Shown here one piece after another: positions 1-5,331 of a stretch of 6,143 nt of DNA. Numbering within the stretch: the stretch's first letter is position 1; each line of letters opens with the position of its first letter. The notes below the pieces were generated by a model that worked only from the letters and a program-made list of their open reading frames with translations, had not been told where the DNA came from and did no database searches. Where the stretch lies: contig JAUVRV010000178.1 in the NCBI GenBank assembly GCA_030597435.1, forward strand, positions 1 to 6,143, written 5' to 3'. Both the position numbers and the translations under genes were made by a program. Source of the stretch: Gemmatimonadales bacterium (GTDB lineage Bacteria; Gemmatimonadota; Gemmatimonadetes; Gemmatimonadales; GWC2-71-9).

Positions 1-1320
1 GAGTTCGCCAGCACTACAGTCACGAGCGATGGCGACTGGCGAGTCGTGGCCCGGCAGCCTGCGGAAGTGACCAACCAGACGGCCAGCGCCATCCGCAACA
101 CCATCTACCTTGCCGCCGGTACGGTCTGTGTGGTGCTGATCCTACTCCTCGCTTGGCTCACGGAGTGGCTGCATCGCCGTGTCACCCAGCCGGTACAGCT
201 TGCTGGTACGGTGGCTCAGCGAGTGGCAGACGGCGATCTGTCGGTCGGTATTATCTCCGCCAGCTCGGGTGCGGCGGAGGTCAGGCACCTCCTCGGGGCC
301 GTGCGCAAAATGGTCGACGCCCTCCGCAAGCTCGTATCCGAGATCCGCACCTCTGCCCAGGACTCCGCCGCCATGGCCGAAGAAATCTCGGCCGCTACGG
401 AGCAGATGTCTGCTTCGACTCAAGAGATGGCCAACACGTGCCAGGACCTGTCGAGCCAGGCGACCGAGCAGGCGGAGATGACCCGCAAGTCGGCCGACGA
501 CGCTGGGAGGATCCTAGGGATAACTACGACCTTGGCAGACGGCGCTAAGGTGTCTGCCGAACGAAGCACTGTACTTGCCGCGACGGCCAGTGAACACCGT
601 GAGCGACTGCTCGAAGGTGGCAAACAGTTGGCGCAACTGGCCAGCGACCTGGAGCAAGGCGCGGCCGACGCTGAGCGACTTGCAGTCATGTCCCAAGAGA
701 TCCAGCATTTCCTCGCGCAATCCAAAGCCATTGCCACCCAGACCAACATGCTGGCACTCAATGCCGCGATCGAAGCCTCGCGTGCAAGAGGAGGTGAAGG
801 TCGCGGTTTCGCCGTAGTGGCCGACGAAGTGCGCAAGCTCGCCAATCAGGCGGCACGCTCGGCGGCGACGACCTCAGACGTCGTCCGCGGCGTGCTCACT
901 ACGGTACAGGAGACCCAGAACCGACTCACAAACCTGGCCCACGCCAGTACCGCTGTGCGCCAAGTGGCCGAGTCGGCTGCCGGAGCGTTGGAGGAGGTTG
1001 CTGGAGCAACCGCGGAATCGAGTGCTTGGGGTGATGAGATATCCAGGGCCGCCGGCGAGGTCAACGACCTGGTCGGGGAAATCACCCGGCGCCTACAGTC
1101 AATTGCTCACGGCACCGAGTCAGTGGTCGCAGCTTCCGAGGAAATCGCGGCCTCAGCCGAGGAGCAGAGCGCATCGACCGAACAGATCGCAGCGTCTGCT
1201 TCGCAGTTGGCCGATGCCGCCGACCGTCTGACCCTGACCGTGGGCTCGTTCAGGCTCGCCGGCGGCACAGAGCGAACCTCCAACCCGGCATTGGAGCCAC
1301 CAGCGAAGACCACCAACTAG
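1..1320 (+). CDS. Methyl-accepting chemotaxis protein, 5' partial
   Basis: This is the C-terminal 439 residues of a transmembrane chemoreceptor that passes ligand signals to the CheA/CheW kinase complex. The frame is open from base 1, so the start and most of the periplasmic sensor domain lie upstream. A GTG at 46 is unlikely to be the true start, because the preceding residues (ending DGDWRVVARQP) read like the end of a Cache-type sensor. Counting from base 1, a transmembrane helix spans about residues 33-56 and a HAMP linker about 59-112, with its conserved proline in VTQPV and a DGDLS segment. A long coiled-coil signalling domain follows, with the hairpin tip at about 240-286 (ATQTNMLALNAAIEA, then GRGFAVVADEVRKLA). 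The tip has one more residue than the E. coli Tsr pattern between the EA(A/S)RA and GRGF blocks. No C-terminal CheR-docking pentapeptide is present (the end is AKTTN). The family call is secure; the ligand is unknown. Confidence 0.96.
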   Translation, partial: EFASTTVTSDGDWRVVARQPAEVTNQTASAIRNTIYLAAGTVCVVLILLLAWLTEWLHRRVTQPVQLAGTVAQRVADGDLSVGIISASSGAAEVRHLLGAVRKMVDALRKLVSEIRTSAQDSAAMAEEISAATEQMSASTQEMANTCQDLSSQATEQAEMTRKSADDAGRILGITTTLADGAKVSAERSTVLAATASEHRERLLEGGKQLAQLASDLEQGAADAERLAVMSQEIQHFLAQSKAIATQTNMLALNAAIEASRARGGEGRGFAVVADEVRKLANQAARSAATTSDVVRGVLTTVQETQNRLTNLAHASTAVRQVAESAAGALEEVAGATAESSAWGDEISRAAGEVNDLVGEITRRLQSIAHGTESVVAASEEIAASAEEQSASTEQIAASASQLADAADRLTLTVGSFRLAGGTERTSNPALEPPAKTTN

Positions 1321-1335
1321 ACCGGTACGTGTGAA

Positions 1336-2310
1336 TCACGACCTGGCAGCGCCGACTAGCTCACTCCGGTTTATCGCGCCACTCACATCTCCCACAGCCA
1401 AAGCACGTTTCACAGCCTCGCAGACTTCCAGGGAGACCCGCTTCTGGGCCTCCGCGGTCGACGCGGCAAGATGTGGGGTCAGCACAATCTTCTCTGAGGT
1501 TCGGAGCGGCGAAGCGGGATCCAGCGGCTCGGACTCGAACACGTCCAGCGCTGCCCCGCACAGTTTGCCCGCGTCAAGCGCCGCCACGAGTGCTACATCG
1601 TCGACCAACCCGCCGCGAGCTGTGTTTACCAACACCGCCGTCGGCTTCATCAGGGCGAACCGGGACGCATTCATTATCCGCCGTGTGTCGTCTGTCAGCG
1701 GCAGGTGCAGCGTCACGACGTCGGCTCGCCTGAGCGCATCTTCGAGAGACACCAGTGTGACCCGCAGGTCGCTTGCGAGTTGCGGAGATAGATACGGATC
1801 GTGGGCCAGCACACGCATGCCGAACGCCTGAGCCAGGCGAACAACGTGTTGGCCGATCCGTCCAAGGCCGAGGGCACTCAGGGTCTTGCCATGCAGCTCC
1901 GTACCACCGAACCGCTTGCGATCCCATTGCCCGCCTTGCAGGCTGCTCATGGCCCGCGGTACGTTGCGCAGCAACGCCAGAAGCAATGCCAGCGTGTGCT
2001 CCGCGGCGCTGATCGTGTTCGCACCCGGAGTGTTGAGCACCGCAATCCCTGCTTCTGTTGCCGCAGCGACGTCGATGTTGTCCACGCCCATTCCAGCCCG
2101 GGCAATGACCTTCAGTTCTGTGGCCAGGGCAATCGTTTCCCTGGTCACCTGAGTACTGGAGCGCACAACCAGAGCATGGGCCTTGCGAAGCTCCTCGGGA
2201 AGCCGCTCCGGTCGGTCGACCGTCGAGACGACCGCGAAGTCACCGCCCGAACTCAATAGGTCGAGGCCGTCCTGGTCGATTCGGTCCGCAACCACTACCA
2301 CATAAGTCAC
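1336..2310 (-). CDS. serA: D-3-phosphoglycerate dehydrogenase (short SerA type)
   Basis: This is a 324-residue NAD-dependent 2-hydroxyacid dehydrogenase, most likely oxidising 3-phosphoglycerate to 3-phosphohydroxypyruvate, the entry step of serine synthesis in the cytosol. The substrate-domain motif ARAGMGVDNID is at 71-80. The nucleotide-binding loop GLGRIG is at 148-153, with Asp171 as the likely ribose-binding acid. The catalytic triad is visible as Arg232 (NTARGG), Glu261 (SEP) and His280 (TPHLAAST). The last motif is nearer the SerA form (TPHLGAST) than hydroxypyruvate reductases. There is no C-terminal ACT domain, so feedback inhibition by serine through that domain is not expected. 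The frame stays open to 2430, but the GTG at 2310 is preferred: it overlaps the upstream stop (GTGA), has GGAGAGGG seven bases before it, and begins directly at the first beta strand. It is last in the operon, after a PLP aminotransferase. A glyoxylate or hydroxypyruvate reductase role is the main alternative. Confidence 0.93.
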   Translation of the reverse strand: MTYVVVVADRIDQDGLDLLSSGGDFAVVSTVDRPERLPEELRKAHALVVRSSTQVTRETIALATELKVIARAGMGVDNIDVAAATEAGIAVLNTPGANTISAAEHTLALLLALLRNVPRAMSSLQGGQWDRKRFGGTELHGKTLSALGLGRIGQHVVRLAQAFGMRVLAHDPYLSPQLASDLRVTLVSLEDALRRADVVTLHLPLTDDTRRIMNASRFALMKPTAVLVNTARGGLVDDVALVAALDAGKLCGAALDVFESEPLDPASPLRTSEKIVLTPHLAASTAEAQKRVSLEVCEAVKRALAVGDVSGAINRSELVGAARS

Positions 2311-3401
2311 TGTAGTACCCTCTCCAAGACTTGCAGCAGTTCTGTCAACGCGGCCACCGTGTGATCTCCCATATGGCCGATGCGAATGGTCTGCTCCTTC
2401 AGGCTGCCATACCCCGAGCCAATGATCCATCCTTCTCTGGCGAGGTCCTTCGCTATCTCACGCCCGTTTCGTCCTTCCGGCACCTCGAGACATGAGATCG
2501 TCCATGACCGGCGTTCTTCGCTAGGCAGGTAGGAGAAACCCAGTTCGCCCCCGCGTCCAGCCACCCAGTTCTCTACCGTCTGCCTCATCGCCTCATGCCG
2601 GTCCCATCGCGCCTGAATTCCACCGGCCGCGGCAATCCGCTTCAGTTGCTCACTCAGGGCATACAACGTCGATATTCCCGGCGTGTTGGTCGGCTGGAAC
2701 CTGGCGGCCGCTTCCTGGTACGCTACGACATCGAGGTAAGCACCGCGCTCCGGTATCTTCCTGGCGCGTTCGACCATCCGCTCGGAGGCGACCCCCAGCG
2801 CGAGACCCGGCGGCAGGGCAAGGGCCTTCTGCGAACCCGTGAAGACGAAATCGAGTCCCCATTCATCCGTCCGCACCGGACATCCCCCCACCGAGGTCAC
2901 ACCATCCACCAGGAACAGCACGTCATCGAACTCCTGTACCACCGCAGCCAATTGCTCTATCGGCGCCAGAGCCCCAGTTGACGTCTCCGAATGCACCGCC
3001 GTGACGGCATCCACGTCAGACCGCTTCAGCGCGTCCTCGAGCATGTCCGGTTCGATGGTACCGCCAGGTGGCACATTGAGACGAATGGCATCCCTCCCGG
3101 CCGTCTCCACTATCCCCGCGAATCGCTCGCCAAACGCTCCAGTTACCAGGCTCAGCGCCCTGTGGCGCACACCCGACCGCACCGCCATCTCCATGAATCC
3201 CGTGGCCGCACAGGTACCGACCAGCACCGGGCGCTCGGTGCAGAACAGCTCGCGCAGCGGTCCGTCAGCACCTTCCAGAAGATCCACCATCTGGGGACCA
3301 CGATGCGGGATCATTGGTTGTAGCATTGCCTGCAGTATATCGGGGTGGACCTCTGTGGGCCCGGGTAGGAAGAACCGTCCAAACTCAGGAACTGTGGTCA
3401 A
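2307..3401 (-). CDS. Class V PLP aminotransferase (probable phosphoserine/alanine-glyoxylate aminotransferase family)
   Basis: This 364-residue fold-type I PLP enzyme belongs to the alanine-glyoxylate/serine-pyruvate aminotransferase group. Seen in the sequence are the N-terminal substrate loop FLPGPTEVHP (11-20), PHRGP (32-36), the cofactor-phosphate region HSETSTGAL (137-145), the pyridine-binding Asp166 (LVDGVTS), the Schiff-base lysine Lys192 (TGSQKALALPPG) and the carboxylate-binding Arg340 (IRIGHMGD). Length is normal for the family. Its tight pairing with a SerA-type dehydrogenase suggests it converts 3-phosphohydroxypyruvate to phosphoserine, taking the place of classical SerC. That is inference from context. 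Serine-glyoxylate or alanine-glyoxylate transamination is equally compatible with the motifs. The start is a TTG at 3401, supported by AAAGAGGAG eight bases upstream; no ATG lies near the conserved N-terminus. The gene begins 15 bases after the glycosyltransferase stop, and its own TGA overlaps the next GTG. Confidence 0.93.
   Translation of the reverse strand: MTTVPEFGRFFLPGPTEVHPDILQAMLQPMIPHRGPQMVDLLEGADGPLRELFCTERPVLVGTCAATGFMEMAVRSGVRHRALSLVTGAFGERFAGIVETAGRDAIRLNVPPGGTIEPDMLEDALKRSDVDAVTAVHSETSTGALAPIEQLAAVVQEFDDVLFLVDGVTSVGGCPVRTDEWGLDFVFTGSQKALALPPGLALGVASERMVERARKIPERGAYLDVVAYQEAAARFQPTNTPGISTLYALSEQLKRIAAAGGIQARWDRHEAMRQTVENWVAGRGGELGFSYLPSEERRSWTISCLEVPEGRNGREIAKDLAREGWIIGSGYGSLKEQTIRIGHMGDHTVAALTELLQVLERVLQ
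2318..2325 (-). promoter_or_regulatory. Ribosome binding site GGAGAGGG deciding the GTG start of serA
   Basis: On the minus strand GGAGAGGG lies inside the end of the aminotransferase gene, seven bases before the GTG at 2310. It favours this start over the longer open frame beginning at 2430. Confidence 0.7.
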
Positions 3402-3409
3402 TTTCCCTG

Positions 3410-3418
3410 CTCCTCTTT
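3410..3418 (-). promoter_or_regulatory. Ribosome binding site AAAGAGGAG deciding the TTG start of the aminotransferase
   Basis: On the minus strand AAAGAGGAG overlaps the last bases of the glycosyltransferase stop codon (TAA, 3419-3417) and lies eight bases before the TTG at 3401. It supports the rare TTG start and couples the two genes. Confidence 0.75.
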
Positions 3419-4148
3419 AGGGATTGCCGTCATTGGACCGATGCCGGTCCTGTTTGATCTTGATTGCCAGTTTCCGGTGGCCTAGCCACCTCACCCCCAG
3501 CGCGTCGCGCAGCCCTCTCAGGGCTCGCTCCCACATGCCGTACTTGCTCTGCCCACTCATGCGGGGTCGATGTGATACCGGCGCCTCTATCACCAATCCG
3601 CCTTGCATGCGTATCAGTGTGGGCAGGAAGCGGTGCATGCCGTCGAACCGCGGCAGATCCGCCAGCGCGGCGCGTTGCATTACCTTGAGCGAACAGCCGG
3701 TGTCACGGATCGAATCTCCCGTCAGCCAGTTACGCACCGCGTTGGCCACACGACTCTGGACGCGTTTCCAGTGAGTATCGACCCTGCCCACACGGTAGCC
3801 CACCACAGCCATGCAGCGGGGCTGGCCCGCCATCAACCCTAGCAACCTGGGTATCTCTGCCGGATCGTTCTGCCCGTCGGCGTCCATCGTGACGACCAGG
3901 TCTCCTCGGGCCGAAGCGAACCCCGCCGCCAATGCGGCACTCTGACCGCAGTGCCGGTCGAGTACCACGAGTCGGAGGTTCTGGTGGGCGGATCGGATCC
4001 GATCGAGTTCCCGCAGCGAGCCGTCCGTGGATCCGTCGTCCACCACGACAATCTCATGATCTACATCGCTCAACGTCGCCTCGATCTCCGCGACAAGCGG
4101 TGCCAGGTTCTCACATTCGTTGTAGACTGGAATTACGACTGAAACCAT
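3417..4148 (-). CDS. Family 2 glycosyltransferase, dolichyl/polyprenyl-phosphate sugar transferase type
   Basis: This 243-residue GT-A fold enzyme probably transfers a sugar from a nucleotide donor to a polyprenyl phosphate on the inner face of the cytoplasmic membrane, making a lipid-linked sugar for envelope glycan assembly or modification. It opens with VSVVIPVYNECENL (2-15), followed by DDGSTDG (37-43), the RHCGQSAAL block (65-73), the metal-binding DAD triad (89-91), RDTGCSLKVM (148-157) and the MSGQSKYG segment (197-204). Unlike GtrB-like relatives it has no C-terminal transmembrane pair; it ends in a basic tail (RKLAIKIKQDRHR) that could hold it at the membrane surface. The ATG at 4148 lies exactly at the first beta strand, though its Shine-Dalgarno sequence is poor. 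It is the first gene of the operon with the two serine-type enzymes; the link may be only transcriptional. The sugar and lipid acceptor cannot be read from the sequence. Confidence 0.92.
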   Translation of the reverse strand: MVSVVIPVYNECENLAPLVAEIEATLSDVDHEIVVVDDGSTDGSLRELDRIRSAHQNLRLVVLDRHCGQSAALAAGFASARGDLVVTMDADGQNDPAEIPRLLGLMAGQPRCMAVVGYRVGRVDTHWKRVQSRVANAVRNWLTGDSIRDTGCSLKVMQRAALADLPRFDGMHRFLPTLIRMQGGLVIEAPVSHRPRMSGQSKYGMWERALRGLRDALGVRWLGHRKLAIKIKQDRHRSNDGNP

Positions 4149-4163
4149 TCCGGCGTTGCTCTA

Positions 4164-4187
4164 GCGTACAGACGCGGGAACGTACGC
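4164..4187. promoter_or_regulatory. Short inverted repeat GCGTAC/GTACGC upstream of the glycosyltransferase
   Basis: Six-base arms GCGTAC (4164-4169) and GTACGC (4182-4187) are separated by 12 bases. They overlap the possible -10 region and leader of the minus-strand operon, so they could be an operator half-site pair or a weak leader hairpin. Arms this short arise often by chance in GC-rich DNA. Confidence 0.2.
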
Positions 4188-4207
4188 CCCCGAGGTCGGC
4201 TAATCAA
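4179..4207 (-). promoter_or_regulatory. Weak candidate promoter for the glycosyltransferase-aminotransferase-serA operon
   Basis: Read on the minus strand, TTGATT (4207-4202) is followed after 17 bases by TACGTT (4184-4179), with the ATG at 4148 about 30 bases further on. The -10 match is only three of six bases. The location is right for the operon, but the sequence support is thin. Confidence 0.2.
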
Positions 4208-4208
4208 G

Positions 4209-4237
4209 TTGACAGCGCTAAGAAGATTGGGGTTAAT
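4209..4237 (+). promoter_or_regulatory. Candidate sigma70-type promoter for the asparaginase/D15 pair
   Basis: A perfect TTGACA -35 box lies at 4209-4214 and a GTTAAT -10-like hexamer (four of six consensus bases) at 4232-4237, separated by 17 bases. Transcription would begin near 4244 and leave a leader of about 40 bases before the GTG at 4285. The -10 lacks the usual A at its second position, so the match is partial. Confidence 0.45.
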
Positions 4238-4254
4238 TCGCGGTGCTGCTCTGC

Positions 4255-4295
4255 GGTTCGTGACTGACAACAGGAGGTTCGAAGGTGACTGACAA
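4255..4295 (+). repeat. Imperfect direct repeat spanning the asparaginase start codon
   Basis: The segment GGTTCG followed by TGACTGACAA occurs at 4255-4270 and again at 4276-4295. The second copy has four extra bases (AAGG) between the two blocks. Within it, the exact 11-mer GTGACTGACAA appears at 4260-4270 and 4285-4295, so the start codon and first codons are duplicated 25 bases upstream in another reading frame. The Shine-Dalgarno sequence lies between and overlaps the copies. Confidence 0.8.
4272..4278 (+). promoter_or_regulatory. Strong ribosome binding site AGGAGGT for the asparaginase gene
   Basis: A full AGGAGGT sits six bases before the GTG at 4285. This spacing fixes that GTG as the start and rules out the similar GTG at 4260, which has no comparable site. 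Confidence 0.85.
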
Positions 4296-5331
4296 GCTAT
4301 CGCGCCGTGGTTTCTTGGGTGCCGCTTCCGGCATAACTGCCGGGGCCATGTTGGTGCCCGGAATATCCAGAGGAATAGGGGCTCCAGCCGTCCACGTGCG
4401 CCAATCCTCGAAGAACATAGCCGTTGCCTCGGGCAACGGCCTGCGCGCCGTTACCAAGGCGGGTGAGTTGCTGGCTCAGGGAGTGGACACGCTCGATGCC
4501 GCCATCGAGGGCGTCAAGATCCAGGAACTCGATCCCAACGACATGTCCGTCGGCTATGGCGGTCGGCCAAACGAACACGGTGTCGTACAATTGGACGCCT
4601 CGTGCATGCACGGCCCGACCAGACGAGCCGGGGCGGTGGGCGCCCTCGAGGGCATCAAGACGCCGAGCGTGGTCGCCAAGTACGTGTTGCTCTACACCAA
4701 CCACATCATGCTGGTGGGTGAAGGTGCCAAGAAGTTCGCTTTGTCCTACGGATTCAAGGAAGAGGATCTCATGACCGAGCGGTCGCGTGAGAGCTGGCTT
4801 CGCTGGCGCGCCAATCGGGGGCCGGACGACGACTGGATCGACGTGGAGCGGGACGAGCCGATGGTGCCGCGGCCGACGGGTACCATCAACTGCAACGTCG
4901 TGAACGCGAACGGCGATATCTCGTCGGTAACGACGACCAGCGGTCTGGCATGGAAGATCCCCGGCCGGGTCGGTGACTCACCCATTATCGGCGCTGGGCA
5001 ATACACCGATAACGACGTCGGTGCCGCCGGATCCACCGGCCGCGGCGAGTCGAACATCATGGTCTGCGGCGCGTTCTTGACCGTCGAGTCAATGCGCCGC
5101 GGCCACACGCCCACCGACGCTGCGATCGAAACTCTGCGCCGAGTCGTTACAGCCTCGGAGCCCCGGCTGTTGGACGAGCGTGGCCGTCCGCGCTTCGGCC
5201 TCAGCTTCTACGCCGTAAGCAAGGCCGGTGAGTTCGGCGCCGCCACGTTCTATCCGTCCCGGTACGCAGCGTTCGACGGTGAAGAGGCGTCTCGTCCCGA
5301 TACAGCATACCTCTACGAGCGAGACTCGTGA
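4285..5331 (+). CDS. Tat-exported glycosylasparaginase-like N-terminal nucleophile hydrolase
   Basis: This 348-residue member of the asparaginase type 2 / glycosylasparaginase family would cleave GlcNAc-asparagine or related beta-aspartyl amide bonds in the periplasm. The N-terminus has a twin-arginine signal (SRRGFLG, 6-12) and a hydrophobic stretch to about residue 28, with cleavage perhaps near residue 33. The presumed autocleavage site is Gly199-Thr200, which would give a beta chain of about 149 residues. Thr200, Thr218 (TTTSG), Arg228 and Asp231 (KIPGRVGDSP) and Thr251-Gly252 (STGRGE) reproduce the spacing of Thr152, Thr170, Arg180, Asp183 and Thr203-Gly204 in Elizabethkingia (Flavobacterium) glycosylasparaginase. 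The residue before the nucleophile is Gly rather than the usual Asp of HDTIG, and the conserved N-terminal Trp appears to be missing (NIAVASGNGL). Substrate specificity is therefore open. The GTG start has a strong AGGAGGT six bases upstream. The stop overlaps the next gene. Confidence 0.92.
   Translation: MTDKLSRRGFLGAASGITAGAMLVPGISRGIGAPAVHVRQSSKNIAVASGNGLRAVTKAGELLAQGVDTLDAAIEGVKIQELDPNDMSVGYGGRPNEHGVVQLDASCMHGPTRRAGAVGALEGIKTPSVVAKYVLLYTNHIMLVGEGAKKFALSYGFKEEDLMTERSRESWLRWRANRGPDDDWIDVERDEPMVPRPTGTINCNVVNANGDISSVTTTSGLAWKIPGRVGDSPIIGAGQYTDNDVGAAGSTGRGESNIMVCGAFLTVESMRRGHTPTDAAIETLRRVVTASEPRLLDERGRPRFGLSFYAVSKAGEFGAATFYPSRYAAFDGEEASRPDTAYLYERDS

Noticed and set aside
420..845. 141-codon minus-strand open frame inside the chemoreceptor gene
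   Set aside because: It is opposite the coiled-coil coding region, and its Ala/Ser/Leu-rich composition mirrors the receptor heptads.
1328..1340. Possible hairpin terminator (CGTG/CACG) between the converging genes
   Set aside because: The stem is four base pairs and there is no T-run on either strand.
1331..1831. 166-codon plus-strand open frame opposite serA
   Set aside because: It is the antisense shadow of the dehydrogenase, with low-complexity Ser/Ala content and no recognisable motif.
2311..2430. N-terminal extension of the serA frame giving 364 residues
   Set aside because: The extra 40 residues overlap the aminotransferase coding sequence in another frame, match no dehydrogenase segment, and the GTG at 2310 has a good ribosome binding site and stop overlap.
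2839..3420. 193-codon plus-strand open frame opposite the aminotransferase
   Set aside because: It is antisense to a well-supported gene, is rich in Ser, Thr, Pro and Arg with no domain motifs, and is explained by GC-rich third positions.
4260..4292. The GTG at 4260 as the real start of the asparaginase gene
   Set aside because: It is out of frame with the gene and meets a TGA after ten codons; it is kept only as a possible leader peptide.
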